A program made the translations under genes and the position numbers. A stretch of DNA of 64,000 bases from Oceanospirillum linum (GTDB lineage Bacteria; Pseudomonadota; Gammaproteobacteria; Pseudomonadales; Halomonadaceae), in the NCBI RefSeq assembly GCF_001995095.2, contig NZ_MTSD02000008.1, positions 1 through 64,000 on the forward strand. Direction: 5' to 3'. Below the pieces are notes generated by a model. The model did no database searches. It saw only the letters and a program-made list of their open reading frames with translations, and was not told the origin of the DNA. The stretch's first letter is position 1, and every line of letters starts with the position of its first letter. Of this stretch, positions 39,701-50,190 are shown one piece after another.

Positions 39701-40045
39701 CCGGGTAATACCCACCTCAAACTGGACAGTTAAAACAGACATACCGGCACGGGAGACGGACATGGTATGTTCCACACCCTCTATCTCGCTCAGAACCTGC
39801 TCCGCGGGGGTGGATACAAGCTGCTCCACTTCTACAGGTGAAGCTCCGGGAAAGGGGATAAATACATTGGCGAAGGTAACATCGATTTGAGGTTCTTCCT
39901 CCTTTGGCGTAATCAGGATGGCCAGTAAGCCCAGCAACATACCAACAATGGCCAGCAAAGGGGTTATCTCGGTGCTTTGGAATGCTTTCGCTGTTCGCCC
40001 TGAGATGCCCAGGGGTTTCTGATCAGGTTCCCGGTTATCATGCAT
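36782..40045 (-). CDS. RND efflux permease (AcrB/HAE1-like)
   Basis: 1087 residues, slightly longer than AcrB. Twelve membrane segments with two large periplasmic loops; TM1 at about 30-46. The proton-relay acidic pair is in GILVDDAIVVVENIHRHL (TM4). The N-terminal periplasmic part has PGASPVEVEQLVSTPAEQ. It exports drugs, solvents or lipids with the adaptor encoded just upstream, whose end overlaps its start by 8 bp. No outer-membrane channel gene is present, so a shared TolC-type protein is needed. Confidence 0.93.
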   Translation of the reverse strand: MHDNREPDQKPLGISGRTAKAFQSTEITPLLAIVGMLLGLLAILITPKEEEPQIDVTFANVFIPFPGASPVEVEQLVSTPAEQVLSEIEGVEHTMSVSRAGMSVLTVQFEVGITRQQAIVRLYNQVFSNSDWLPSNLGVGQPLIKPMGIDDVPIMSLTLWSDDSSLGSHELKKIAHNLEVELKRVKGTRDIYTLGGPDTAVRVTLDPARLSGFNISLDDLRNALQAGNTTGSETRVITDNTVIPVQAGDFLSTVEDVRRLIVGLNNNTPVYLSDVADITLGSDVPEQSVFMGTGPAFAESAKSGLYPAVTIAIAKQPGQNAIDITESVNKRIEQLKNIAIPDNIQVTVTRDYGETANNKSNTLISKLIFATGAVVLLVLAALGFRQALIVGLAIVITLMITLFASWAYGFTLNRVSLFALIFSIGILVDDAIVVVENIHRHLSMGGKSMREAIPLAVDEVGGPTILATFTVIAALMPMAFVTGLMGPYMSPIPINASMGMLISLVIAFVVTPWLALKLLKHDAQNNQTEAEHETANTKMLAFFRAMVGSFLQGKKGRKKRVALGVGIAVLMMVSVALPASLAVVLKMLPFDNKSEVQIIVDMPEGTPVEQTQRVLLELGEYLQTIPEVTHYQTYAGTAAPINFNGLVRQYYLRADPHSGDIQVNLADKGERDRKSHDIALGMRASLQQIGARYNANVKVVEVPPGPPVIAPIVAEIYGPDQEAMTDTAKALRARLAQTDGIVDVDDMIEAQAKKYLLQVDRQKASLLGVPQARIVSAITAALGGEDISYLHESHQKYALPIRLELNEADKSNLLQFMTLKVRSINGDLVALSEVVNLVDAQWEKTIYHKDLLPVTFVTADMAGELDSPLYGMFDLIGQLDDEPLFKDTPLEQFFIQQPEWPLVPSVKWDGEWQITYETFRDMGIAYGVGMILIYMLVVAQFRSYRVPLIIMTPIPLTVIGVMPGHALLGAQFTATSMIGMIALAGIIVRNSILLVDFINQQLAEGISFEEAVIQSGAVRAKPIILTALAAMIGALFILDDPIFNGLAITLIFGLTVSTLLTLIVIPVMYYAFAPQRIKDLDQTLSKV

Positions 40046-41081
40046 CTTGCTCAGCCCTCGCAGCTTTGATCTGTTTCAGTGCATCATTGGGAGCCAGAAC
40101 GATTTTGTCACCAGCTTGAAGGCCTGAAAGAATTTCGATCTCACCATTTTTTTCGTAGCCGGTGCGTACCTGGCGCAGGCGTGGAATATCCTGGTTATCC
40201 AGTATATAGACAGCGCGTAACTCACTACGGGTAATTAGTGCGGACGCGGGAATTGTCAGTGCCTGACCGGTTTCGATTGGCAGAGAGACTTTAACCATCA
40301 TGCCAGGATAGAGACCTGCCTGGCGCTCAGGCAGGTGCACACGGGCTCTGAAGTTGTGGGTTTTGGCGTCAGCATAAGGAAATATTGTCAGGTCTTTCGC
40401 TGGCACCACTTCACTATTAGGGAGGATAACCTCGGCCAGCTGGTGTTGGCGAACTGTCGCGGCATAGCTCTGGGGCAGGTCGATATTGACACGCATAAGG
40501 TCCAGGTCAATACCCGACATCAGAGGTGAGCCTGGAGCGACCACTTCCCCTATCTCGACAAAGCGCTGTGTTACAACTCCGCCATAGGGTGCGATCACTT
40601 TTGTGTAAGACATCTGCTTCTGGGCTTCTTTCAATGCGCCCTGGGCACGGCGGTATGTTGCGCTGGCAGCATCCAGCTGGTTTTTTGCCTGATCATACTG
40701 GGCTTTTGATGCCAGCTCATTCCGATAGATCTCATCGATGCGCTCGAACGCTTGTTCCGCATCCCGCTTGTTGGCAAGGGCAGCCCGTGCTGCAGCCTGG
40801 GCTTGCTCAAGACGAGCTTGCTGCTCGGTATCACTGATCTCCAGAATGACAGAGCCGGGCTTTACGTTATCGTCTACATCGTAATAGATCGCAGTTACTG
40901 TACCCGCAGTTTGAGCGGCAACAGTGCTTTGACGGACGGCTTCAACGATTCCATCCAGCTTTATGGCCTGACTGACGGCCCTTGGTTCCAGTGTCATTGT
41001 TTCCAGTGCATGTGCCGGTAGAGAGAGCCCTCCGAACAGACAGGCGACCGACAGCCAGGTTTTCAGGTGTTTGCTTAACAT
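40038..41081 (-). CDS. RND periplasmic adaptor (membrane fusion protein)
   Basis: 347 residues from ATG 41081, chosen for GGAGAA upstream and a clean signal peptide (MLSKHLKTWLSVACLFGGLS, cut near AHA). Lipoyl halves (VAAQTAGTVTAIYYDVDDNV and YGGVVTQRFVEIGEVV) flank an alpha-hairpin (about 90-150). The beta-barrel and membrane-proximal domains follow. It bridges the permease and the outer-membrane channel. It is the first gene of a two-gene operon. Confidence 0.92.
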   Translation of the reverse strand: MLSKHLKTWLSVACLFGGLSLPAHALETMTLEPRAVSQAIKLDGIVEAVRQSTVAAQTAGTVTAIYYDVDDNVKPGSVILEISDTEQQARLEQAQAAARAALANKRDAEQAFERIDEIYRNELASKAQYDQAKNQLDAASATYRRAQGALKEAQKQMSYTKVIAPYGGVVTQRFVEIGEVVAPGSPLMSGIDLDLMRVNIDLPQSYAATVRQHQLAEVILPNSEVVPAKDLTIFPYADAKTHNFRARVHLPERQAGLYPGMMVKVSLPIETGQALTIPASALITRSELRAVYILDNQDIPRLRQVRTGYEKNGEIEILSGLQAGDKIVLAPNDALKQIKAARAEQDA

Positions 41082-41409
41082 GAGTTGTTCTCCGGCTAAA
41101 CCCGTTGAATCGGGCCTGAATTGGATTTTTTGCATATTAGCTTAACCTAATTATATAGGCAAATATGAAGCAGGTTTTCTCACCAGTTAAACTTATAGTG
41201 GCTAATAGGTCATCATATTTCAGGGTGGTGCGACAAGCCAGAACGGCTTGTGCTAAGTGTAAAGAATACGGATAGACTTGAAGCCAGCAGAGGCTGACCA
41301 GGTGATGTTGCAGGCCAAAAAGACAGAGCTTACTTTGGCTGGACCGTAAATAATAAGGCTGCCGAAGAGGCAGCCTTACTTTAGGAAAACGAAGCCACAG
41401 AGAAAGCGC
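41082..41409. other. Intergenic region, efflux operon promoter and rpoH 3' flank
   Basis: 328 bp. An AT-rich stretch at 41137-41170 is the likely promoter of the efflux operon. At 41349-41373 a stem AAGGCTGCC/GGCAGCCTT lies 37 bp beyond the rpoH stop and probably terminates rpoH. The middle holds a small dyad (AGCCAGAACGGCT) and no gene. Confidence 0.55.
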
Positions 41410-42276
41410 TTATGCTTCGGCAGACTCTTCCATGAGTTTGCGTACCTTGTTCATGGCATTTTTCTCCAGCTGGCGGATACGCTCAGCAGAAACACCATAA
41501 ACGTCAGCCAGCTCATGCAGAGTTGCTTTGCTGTCGGTTAGCCAGCGCTGTTGCAGAATGGCCTGGCTACGTTCATCAAGTTGCGACATGGCAAGCTGTA
41601 GACGGGAAGATGAGTCTTCAGCCCAGTTGGCGTCTTCCAGCTCGGTTGCCGGGTTAAAACGATGGTCTTCTAGGTAATATGCCGGAGCCTGATACGATGA
41701 GTCATCGTCATCATCGGTGTAGCCGTCAAAGGCTGCATCATGGGCGCTCAGTCGGCTTTCCATCTGGCGAACGGTCTGGGGTTTTACATCCAGATCCTTC
41801 GCGATGGCGTCAACCTCGGCATTGTTAAGCCAGCCGAGCCCTTTTTTTGCGCTACGCAGATTAAAGAACAGCTTACGCTGAGCTTTCGTGGTGGCGACCT
41901 TCACAATTCGCCAGTTGCGCAGGACGTATTCATGAATCTCGGCTTTGATCCAGTGAACGGCAAAAGAAACCAGACGAACGCCAACGTTTGGGTCAAAGCG
42001 TTTAACCGCTTTCATCAGGCCTACATTACCTTCCTGAATCAGGTCTGCTTGTGGCAGGCCATACCCAGAGTAGCTTTTTGCGATATGTACTACAAAGCGC
42101 AGGTGTGACATAACAAGCTGACGAGCAGCATCAAGATTACCCTCGTCATGCAGTTGACGGGCAAGTAATTGCTCGCGCTCAACAGACAAAACAGGGATGC
42201 TGTTAGCAATCTGAATATAAGCGTTAAGGTCCTGTCCGGGGGGCAGGTGGTCGATCGTTTGCAGGCTAGTATTCAT
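41410..42276 (-). CDS. rpoH: RNA polymerase heat-shock sigma factor RpoH
   Basis: 288 residues. Region 2 ([39 protein letters not shown]), the RpoH box (QRKLFFNLR) and region 4.2 ([22 protein letters not shown]) identify sigma-32. It directs chaperone and protease genes after heat shock. It follows ftsX in the conserved ftsY-ftsE-ftsX-rpoH order, 240 bp apart. That gap (42277-42516) is AT-rich near 42290-42400 and should hold its promoters. Confidence 0.97.
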   Translation of the reverse strand: MNTSLQTIDHLPPGQDLNAYIQIANSIPVLSVEREQLLARQLHDEGNLDAARQLVMSHLRFVVHIAKSYSGYGLPQADLIQEGNVGLMKAVKRFDPNVGVRLVSFAVHWIKAEIHEYVLRNWRIVKVATTKAQRKLFFNLRSAKKGLGWLNNAEVDAIAKDLDVKPQTVRQMESRLSAHDAAFDGYTDDDDDSSYQAPAYYLEDHRFNPATELEDANWAEDSSSRLQLAMSQLDERSQAILQQRWLTDSKATLHELADVYGVSAERIRQLEKNAMNKVRKLMEESAEA

Positions 42277-42516
42277 ATTACCTCGAAGAAGCAGTTATAT
42301 TATTACCAATTGGAACAAGAGTACCGACTTGATCAATAGAACTGATCTTTATGATTTACGGTTAAGCCAAAAGTTCAATCAGGAGATTAATATAAAATCT
42401 CCTGTATATTTTGCAAGCACCCAATGCGTCCTGGGGCCCCGGCAACATTGATTTAATTGATCACCAATGGTGCTGTGATTATCTTGTCTGGCTACAGATG
42501 ATTGTCCACCCCTGGT

Positions 42517-43611
42517 TTAGCGGGGTTCTATATCTCCCAGATGGCGGCCCACCGCAACCCAGGCTCCCAGCCAACCAAGAATGGTCCCCGACAGAACCAG
42601 TAGCAGAGAGTTAGCCATGCCCAGACCTACCAGCTCAAAGCTACTGGAGTAGACGCTGGCTAAGGCACGGACAGGGCCAGCCAGCCAAATCAGGCTCAGG
42701 TTGATAATCATCCAGGCCATGACGCCGCCACCCAGACCATACCAGATACCTGTATAGAGGAAAGGGCGGCGCACAAAGGCGTTCGTACCACCTACCAGCT
42801 TTACAATCACAATTTCATCACGCCGGTTCTCAATGGCCAGACGAATGGTGTTACCTACTACGAGTAAAACGGCAATTCCGAGCAAAACAGCCAGTGCACT
42901 CACCGCTCGTTGCGCAAGTTCCATAATGTAGTAAAGGCGTTTCACCCAGGCGAGATCGAGTTGAGCTTCGTCTACCTCCTGTAAACTCTGCAGCTCGTTC
43001 AGCAATTGTTCCTGTTCGTGAACCCGCCCTGCCGCAGGCCGGACCACCAAAACACTGGGCAGCGGGTTGCCATCCAGATAGTCCAGTGCTTCGCCAAAGC
43101 CTGAGAATTCTTTGAACTCTCCCAGAGCCTGTTCACGGGATATATATTGAACTGATGCAATATCACTTCTTTGGCGCAGATCTTCAGCCAAAGACTCTGC
43201 CCGCTGCTCGGAAACATCAATCTTAAGGAAGAGTGACATCTGGGCTGCCCCGTCCCAGTTACTGGTGACCAGCTGAGCATTATTAAGGAAGATATAAAGG
43301 CTGGCAGGTAATGCCAGCGCAATGGCCAGCACAGCCCAGGTCATCAGACTGGCAAAGGGAGCCCTGATGACCCGCCACAGGCTATCGATAGCCATAAGAC
43401 GGTGGTGGCGTAGCCAGCTGCTCACTTTATGATTACTTTGGACTTTATGCTCGCTGGCGCCCTCTGAGTTTTGCCGTTTGGGTGGGGCTTTACGGGGTGC
43501 TGGTGGTACAGGCCCCTTGGTTACCCCGCGACGTGGGCTACGAAGAGGTGTTGCACCGGTTGCCCCTCTTGGCGATGTGCCACGATTATGGGGTTTGCCT
43601 ACCTGGCTCAT
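42517..43611 (-). CDS. ftsX: Cell division protein FtsX
   Basis: 364 residues, four membrane segments: one near 88-112, then three at about 235-355, with a periplasmic loop between the first two that binds amidase activators. FtsEX links septal ring formation to cell-wall splitting. The N-terminal cytoplasmic tail of about 85 residues is unusually long, Pro/Arg/Gly-rich and low in complexity (RGATGATPLRSPRRGVTKG). The start overlaps the ftsE stop by 4 bp. Confidence 0.94.
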   Translation of the reverse strand: MSQVGKPHNRGTSPRGATGATPLRSPRRGVTKGPVPPAPRKAPPKRQNSEGASEHKVQSNHKVSSWLRHHRLMAIDSLWRVIRAPFASLMTWAVLAIALALPASLYIFLNNAQLVTSNWDGAAQMSLFLKIDVSEQRAESLAEDLRQRSDIASVQYISREQALGEFKEFSGFGEALDYLDGNPLPSVLVVRPAAGRVHEQEQLLNELQSLQEVDEAQLDLAWVKRLYYIMELAQRAVSALAVLLGIAVLLVVGNTIRLAIENRRDEIVIVKLVGGTNAFVRRPFLYTGIWYGLGGGVMAWMIINLSLIWLAGPVRALASVYSSSFELVGLGMANSLLLVLSGTILGWLGAWVAVGRHLGDIEPR

Positions 43612-44276
43612 AGCATGCCTCCATCGGTTACAAGCTGTCCCTCACTCAGCGTCAGTACCCGGTGACCCATTCGGGCGATCAGACTCAGGTCGTGGCTGGC
43701 GATAAGGACGGTGACGCCCACTTCGTTGAACTGTTCAAACAGATTCATAATTTCAGAGGACAGCTGAGGATCAAGGTTACCCGTAGGCTCATCCGCCAGC
43801 AGAATGGGGGGCTTGTTAACCACAGCTCTGGCGATGCCGACACGCTGCTGTTCACCCCCGGAAAGCATAATAGGGTTCAGCTTCTCTTTTTTGAGCAAGC
43901 CAACCTTATCCAGTGCTGCCCGAACACGGCGGCCAATATCAGATGGGTCCGTACCTTCAATCATCAGCGGCAATGCAACGTTGTCAAAAACGGAGCGGTC
44001 GAACAGTAACTGGTGGTTCTGAAAAACAACGCCAATGTTGCGGCGAAGATAGGGTACCTGGCCACTGCCCATGCGTGAGAGGTTCTGGCCGTTAATAAAC
44101 ACCTGCCCCTGAGAGGCTTTTTCCATCCGCATAATCAGTTTAAGCAAGGTGCTTTTGCCGGCCCCGGAGTGTCCGGTGAGAAAGCACATTTCGCCTTCTG
44201 CGATGGTGAGGTTGAGTTGCCTGAGGGCTTCATGCCCGTTCTCGTAGCGTTTACTGACGTTATCGAAGCGGATCAT
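43608..44276 (-). CDS. ftsE: Cell division ATP-binding protein FtsE
   Basis: 222 residues, an ABC ATPase. Walker [10 protein letters not shown] (35-43), Q-loop VVFQNHQLL, signature [14 protein letters not shown], Walker [13 protein letters not shown] and the H-loop SHDLSL are intact. It works with FtsX at the divisome. It is coupled to ftsX (ATGA overlap) and follows ftsY by 119 bp. Confidence 0.97.
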   Translation of the reverse strand: MIRFDNVSKRYENGHEALRQLNLTIAEGEMCFLTGHSGAGKSTLLKLIMRMEKASQGQVFINGQNLSRMGSGQVPYLRRNIGVVFQNHQLLFDRSVFDNVALPLMIEGTDPSDIGRRVRAALDKVGLLKKEKLNPIMLSGGEQQRVGIARAVVNKPPILLADEPTGNLDPQLSSEIMNLFEQFNEVGVTVLIASHDLSLIARMGHRVLTLSEGQLVTDGGML

Positions 44277-44395
44277 GGCATCCTGCGTTGAATGTTTGGG
44301 GAGAAACTCCTGCTATATGTTCAGCCTGAGATGTCTCCGGATTAGGTCAAAAGGGCCATACGCAGCCCAGCCGGGCCACGGCTAACCCACCCATG

Positions 44396-45697
44396 TCAGC
44401 CTTCGTTCTTATCGAACAGGGCTTTGGTAAACTGGTCAGCATCAAACGGGCGCAGATCGTCCACCTGTTCTCCGACACCAATAAAGCGGATCGGAATCTG
44501 CATCTGTTGCGCCAGAGCAAATACGATGCCGCCTTTGGCGGTTCCGTCCAGCTTGGTAAGTGTGATGCCGGTTAACCCCACAGCTTCATCAAACAGACTG
44601 GCCTGAGACAGAGCGTTTTGCCCCGTTCCGGCGTCAACCACCAGCATCGTTTCGTGTGGTGCAGCGCCATCCAGCTTCTTCATGACCCGGGTGACTTTTT
44701 TCAGCTCTTCCATCAGGTTGCTTTTATTTTGCAGGCGACCAGCGGTATCAGCAATTAACACATCTATGTTACGGGCCTGGGCTGCCTGAATGGCATCAAA
44801 GATTACAGATGCGCTGTCGGCACCAGTATGCTGGGCGATGACAGGGACACTGTTACGTTCCCCCCAAACCTGAAGTTGTTCAACGGCAGCCGCGCGGAAG
44901 GTATCGCCAGCAGCCAGCATAACGCTCTTGCCTTCACTCTGAAATTTCTTTGCCAGCTTACCAATCGTTGTGGTTTTACCCACACCGTTAACACCAACCA
45001 TTAAAATAACGTATGGGGTGGTTTGTTCACCGATCACCAGAGGCTTGTTGGACGGTTCCAGCATGGTGCGCAGCTCTTCCTGTAGCGCTTCGTATAGCGC
45101 CTGAGCATCGGTCAGCTGTTTACGTGAAACACGTTCAGTAAGGCGATCAATAATTTCTGAGGTCGCCTCAACGCCGATGTCGGCAATCAGAAGTTGGGTT
45201 TCAATATCTTCCAGCAGGTCATCATCGATCTGTTTTTTACCCAGAAATAAACTGGCAAGACCTTCACTCAGGTTGGCTCGGGTGCGGCCTAACCCTTGTT
45301 TAATGCGACCGAAGAAACCGACCTTTTCTTTCTTGGGAGGAGCATCGGCTTTCGGCGTCTCCATTACCGGCTCAGGTGTTATGACCGTATCAGGGGTAAC
45401 CGGATCTGAAGGTACAGGTGCTTCCTGGGGGGCTTCTTCTGCCGGATGCTCCAGGCCGGGAGCTGAAGGCTTGTCATCAGATAACGCTGTAACAGGTGCG
45501 TCCTGGTCTACTGCGCTGTCTGCCTCTGCTATCGGCTGTTCAGCAGATGCATCTTTTTCCTGAGCGTTGCCTGTTTGGGTAGAGAGCTCCCCTGACGCAG
45601 GGGCCTCATGGGCCTCAGTTTCGGTGGCATTGGTCTCCGGAGATTGTTCCAGAGGCGCTTCCGGTTGTTTCTTGTTACGCTTGAAGAATCCAAACAT
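44396..45697 (-). CDS. ftsY: Signal recognition particle receptor FtsY
   Basis: 433 residues. A long acidic N-terminal A domain (about 1-125, Glu/Ala/Pro-rich) precedes the NG domain. GTPase motifs: GVNGVGKTTTIGKLAKKF, the insertion-box DTFRAAAVEQL, DTAGRLQNK, TKLDGTAKGG and the C-terminal GEQVDDLRPFD. It docks SRP-bound ribosomes at the inner membrane. It starts the ftsY-E-X cluster and is divergent from rsmD. Confidence 0.97.
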   Translation of the reverse strand: MFGFFKRNKKQPEAPLEQSPETNATETEAHEAPASGELSTQTGNAQEKDASAEQPIAEADSAVDQDAPVTALSDDKPSAPGLEHPAEEAPQEAPVPSDPVTPDTVITPEPVMETPKADAPPKKEKVGFFGRIKQGLGRTRANLSEGLASLFLGKKQIDDDLLEDIETQLLIADIGVEATSEIIDRLTERVSRKQLTDAQALYEALQEELRTMLEPSNKPLVIGEQTTPYVILMVGVNGVGKTTTIGKLAKKFQSEGKSVMLAAGDTFRAAAVEQLQVWGERNSVPVIAQHTGADSASVIFDAIQAAQARNIDVLIADTAGRLQNKSNLMEELKKVTRVMKKLDGAAPHETMLVVDAGTGQNALSQASLFDEAVGLTGITLTKLDGTAKGGIVFALAQQMQIPIRFIGVGEQVDDLRPFDADQFTKALFDKNEG

Positions 45698-45852
45698 GGG
45701 ATAAATTCTGTCTCTTTAGAACGGAAAATAGCAGGTGAGCCCCTGCCTCTTATGGCGCTCTATCCTACCACTTGTCGCCCACGGGGGGTACAATCCACGG
45801 CGCTTTGACCCTTTATGTTTTATTAAAATGACTCCCGTATCCGGAAACTGCT

Positions 45853-46497
45853 ATGTCCAGACCTCGTCGCTCCGCCTCCCGCTCATCCTCTGCCAATCAA
45901 AAAAAATCCGGTCATCTTAAATCTGCCAGTGGAGCCTCAGGGGGTAAGAATCAGCTGCGGATTATTTCCGGTGAGTGGCGCGGGCGTAAATTGCCTTTTC
46001 CTGATGGTGAGGGTTTGCGGCCAACGGGTGACCGTATGCGTGAGACGCTGTTTAACTGGTTGAGCTTTGATCTGTATGGTCGCAGGGTTCTGGATCTGTT
46101 TGCCGGGAGTGGTGCGCTGGGTTTGGAGGCGTTATCCCGAGGCGCTAAAAGCGCTGTTTTTCTGGATAATCATCCGGGGGTGGTGCGCCAGATAAGGGAG
46201 AACCTGGAAACACTTAAATGTGAACATGCAGACGTTTTTCAGGGTGAGGCACTTAATTGGCTGGGAGGAGATAAAGACACGTTTGATCTTATCTTTCTTG
46301 ACCCACCTTTTGGCAAGGGGTTGTTAGCGCCGGTTTGCCAGCAACTGGAACAGCTACAGCGTCTGGCAGATGGCGCATTGATTTACCTGGAAGCGGAGAA
46401 AGGTTTCGATTTTACTGAAATTCCAGCATGTTGGTTGTTGGAAAAAGAGAAGAAATCGGGCCAGGTTATCTGCCGGCTTTATCGCCGAACGGGTTGA
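45853..46497 (+). CDS. rsmD: 16S rRNA (guanine966-N2)-methyltransferase RsmD
   Basis: 214 residues. A basic N-terminal tail of about 30 residues, then LRIISGEWRGRKLPFPDGEGLRPTGDRM (family start), SAM motif LDLFAGSGALGLEAL and catalytic LDPPFGKG. It methylates G966 of 16S rRNA. The divergent ftsY-rsmD pair is conserved in gammaproteobacteria. Confidence 0.95.
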   Translation: MSRPRRSASRSSSANQKKSGHLKSASGASGGKNQLRIISGEWRGRKLPFPDGEGLRPTGDRMRETLFNWLSFDLYGRRVLDLFAGSGALGLEALSRGAKSAVFLDNHPGVVRQIRENLETLKCEHADVFQGEALNWLGGDKDTFDLIFLDPPFGKGLLAPVCQQLEQLQRLADGALIYLEAEKGFDFTEIPACWLLEKEKKSGQVICRLYRRTG

Positions 46498-46509
46498 TAT
46501 AGGCGAGCA

Positions 46510-47157
46510 TCAGTCGGTATTGAGATGGAAGGCCTGCATTTGCGCCCGGGTCTCTTCTTTTGTATACGGAGTAAGATAAGGCATCTCAAGACAAAACATC
46601 TGATAGATAACCTGATTGAGCTGCTCCCGGGTTTGCCGGTCTTCTGTTACACCCAGGGCGGTACGTAGATAGGTCGTCCAGCTGGTGACCAGAATCCAGA
46701 TATTCAATGCCAGAGGCTTCAGTTGGTCTTCAGGTATATCCATAAAGCCAGACTCACACATTCTGATATACACCTGCTCAGTACTGGCAATTCCCTGAGT
46801 GGCAAAAGTCTGATAGCGGGCTTTTAGCTCGGCATCATTTGCCAGCATGCCCACAAGGTCACGGTGCATAAAACGGTATTTCCAGATAAGATCGAGCAGC
46901 CTTTCAGTGATTAGGGCGCGATCATACAAGGTGATTGCCCGATTATCCGGCAGGGTAAAGAGTTCATCTACGGCTGCTTCATACTGATCAAAAATGCGTG
47001 CAATGATGTCGGATTTATTACGATAGTGGTAATAGAGATTACCCGGGGATATTTTTATATGGGCTGCAATGTGGTTGGTTGTTACGGAGCGCTCTCCGTG
47101 GAGATTGAACAACTCTAAAGAAGCCTGAACAATTCTATCTTTTGTTTTCACGGTCAA
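46510..47157 (-). CDS. TetR-family transcriptional regulator
   Basis: 215 residues. N-terminal helix-turn-helix (VTTNHIAAHIKISPGNLYYHYRNKSDI), then an all-helical ligand domain of the kind in Pfam TetR_C_33-like proteins (MHRDLVGMLANDAELKARY). The ligand is unknown. It converges on rsmD 12 bp away and is divergent from coaD across 365 bp. Confidence 0.88.
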   Translation of the reverse strand: MTVKTKDRIVQASLELFNLHGERSVTTNHIAAHIKISPGNLYYHYRNKSDIIARIFDQYEAAVDELFTLPDNRAITLYDRALITERLLDLIWKYRFMHRDLVGMLANDAELKARYQTFATQGIASTEQVYIRMCESGFMDIPEDQLKPLALNIWILVTSWTTYLRTALGVTEDRQTREQLNQVIYQMFCLEMPYLTPYTKEETRAQMQAFHLNTD

Positions 47158-48005
<848 letters not shown>

Positions 48006-48014
48006 GCAAGTTAG

Positions 48015-48290
<276 letters not shown>

Positions 48291-48313
48291 TTCTGTTTTT
48301 CGTTCAGAACAAA

Positions 48314-48341
48314 TGCAGCACTTGGGTGCTGCATTTTTTTT
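48314..48341 (+). terminator. Terminator of coaD-ferredoxin
   Basis: GCAGCAC-TTGG-GTGCTGC followed by eight T. Confidence 0.88.
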
Positions 48342-48417
48342 ACCTGTAATCTGGTTTCGGCCATTATGAATTCTTTGTTCTCACCCATCACAAATTACCC
48401 ATAGCGCCGGAGCTACT

Positions 48418-49722
48418 GTGTCATCGCCTTCGCCCTACAGACAGATTTTTTTACTTTCTCTGCCGATCATTATCTCTAATATCAGTGTGCCGCTGTTGGG
48501 CTTGGTGGATACGGCTGTGGTTGGGCATTTGAGTGATGCATCTTATCTTGCGGGGGTAACGCTGGGGGCCACTCTGTTTAGTTTTTTATTTTGGGGGTTT
48601 GGTTTTTTGCGGATGGGGACAACCGGCGCTGTTTCCCAGGCAGCGGGCGCTGCTGACTGGTTGGCGGTGACGCGACTCCTGCAGCAGGGAGTGCTGATGG
48701 CGTTAGGGATCTCATGTTTACTGCTGCTTTTCCAGTTCTGGTTGTTACCTGGGGGGCTTTCCCTTCTGGCGGAAGAGGGAAGTGCTCGTGATCAGGCTGC
48801 GTTATACGCAGGGGTGCGTATCTGGTCTGCACCTGCCGTTCTGGTGAATTATGTCCTGATGGGCTGGTTTCTGGCGCAGAAAAACAGTCGTTTTGCGTTG
48901 CAGATGCTGCTGCTGGGGAACGGGATCAATATTTTGCTCGATCTGATCTTCGTTATGCTATTAGGCTGGCAGGTACAGGGTGTGGCATTTGCCTCTTTGA
49001 TTGCAGATTACAGTGTGATGGCTGCCGGTGTTTGGCTGGCGCTAAAACGTCTTGCTCAGTTGCAGTCGAAGTGGCAATGGCAGGCCTGGGTCGCCAGTGA
49101 GTTTAAGGTGTTGTTTAGGGTTAATCATCAACTGATGGTACGTACCTGGTTGCTGCTAGGCAGTATGGCGTACTTTACCTCGCGCGGAGCTGCTTTCGGT
49201 AGTGAAACCCTGGCGGCTAACGCAATTCTGATGCAACTGGTCATGATGGCATCTTACGCTTTGGATGGATATGCCCATGGGGCTGAGGCTCTGGTTGGCC
49301 AGGCGGAGGGCGCTAAGGATTACCAAAAGCGCAACCAGATTGTTTGGGCTGGTAGTGTGATGAGTATTCTGACGGTCATGGTGATCAGTAGTGGCTATAT
49401 ATTCTGGGGTAATGAGCTGATTGCTCTGCTGACTGATCTTGAGACCGTACGCCAATTAGCGGGTGATTACCTGATATGGGCTGCCGTTATTCCAGTGCTG
49501 GCGGCATCGAGTTATCTTCTGGATGGTGTCTATATTGGGATGATGCGCAGTGATGTGATGCGTAACGGGATGCTGGTGGCTTTTTTTGCGTTTATGCTTC
49601 TTGCATGGCTACTGTCTGGCTGGGGGAATCAGGGGTTATGGGCCGCCTTCGCCGGATTTATGCTGCTGCGCTCGCTATTTATGGCCCTGCATTTTTTACG
49701 GATATTCAGGCGCATTGTCTGA
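48418..49722 (+). CDS. MATE-family efflux transporter (DinF-like)
   Basis: 434 residues, twelve membrane segments in two bundles. The first segment starts LLSLPIIISNISVPLLGLVDTAVVGHL, the hallmark of the DinF branch of MATE transporters, and QAAGAADW follows TM2. Members export cationic drugs or metabolites using Na+ or H+. The GTG start at 48418 has GGAG five bases upstream. The next gene converges on it. Confidence 0.92.
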   Translation: MSSPSPYRQIFLLSLPIIISNISVPLLGLVDTAVVGHLSDASYLAGVTLGATLFSFLFWGFGFLRMGTTGAVSQAAGAADWLAVTRLLQQGVLMALGISCLLLLFQFWLLPGGLSLLAEEGSARDQAALYAGVRIWSAPAVLVNYVLMGWFLAQKNSRFALQMLLLGNGINILLDLIFVMLLGWQVQGVAFASLIADYSVMAAGVWLALKRLAQLQSKWQWQAWVASEFKVLFRVNHQLMVRTWLLLGSMAYFTSRGAAFGSETLAANAILMQLVMMASYALDGYAHGAEALVGQAEGAKDYQKRNQIVWAGSVMSILTVMVISSGYIFWGNELIALLTDLETVRQLAGDYLIWAAVIPVLAASSYLLDGVYIGMMRSDVMRNGMLVAFFAFMLLAWLLSGWGNQGLWAAFAGFMLLRSLFMALHFLRIFRRIV

Positions 49723-49764
49723 TGGCGGGATACCGCTGGAGAGGTAGCCGTCTGCCAAAAGGCG

Positions 49765-50190
49765 CTACATCTGCTGGGCTACACCTTCGCAGTGTGGCAG
49801 GAAGTTCGCGACGATATAAAGCTCACCTTCACGATGAATAGTACCTTGAATAATCCCTCCGGCATCCTGATTGGGTGGGGGCTCGATGCTCTTGCCGTCA
49901 AACCCTACAATGGCTTCAACTTTATCCACCACAATACCGCAGAGACCGTCATCGGTTTCGATTGATATAATACGGGAATCTTCAGACCTTGGGTCTTCAG
50001 GCAGATCCATGAGCTTACGCGCCGAGATTACGGTGAGCACCTCGCCACGAATATTCAGAATACCGTCAACATCATATGGGGCTCCGGGGATTGGAGATGG
50101 CTCCTGGTAGCGAAGTACTTCCTTGATACTGCCCACGGGGTGGGCGTATTTTTCGCCGGCTAAAGAAAAGCTGACCCATTGATTATCCAT
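49765..50190 (-). CDS. CheW-like chemotaxis coupling protein
   Basis: 141 residues, a single CheW domain: WVSFSLAGEKYAHPVGSIKEVLRY, then GILNIRGEVLTVISARKLMDL and VGFDGKSIEPPP. It links receptors to CheA-type kinases. No other chemotaxis genes are nearby, so it may be a stand-alone CheW or serve a c-di-GMP or pilus pathway. Confidence 0.9.
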   Translation of the reverse strand: MDNQWVSFSLAGEKYAHPVGSIKEVLRYQEPSPIPGAPYDVDGILNIRGEVLTVISARKLMDLPEDPRSEDSRIISIETDDGLCGIVVDKVEAIVGFDGKSIEPPPNQDAGGIIQGTIHREGELYIVANFLPHCEGVAQQM

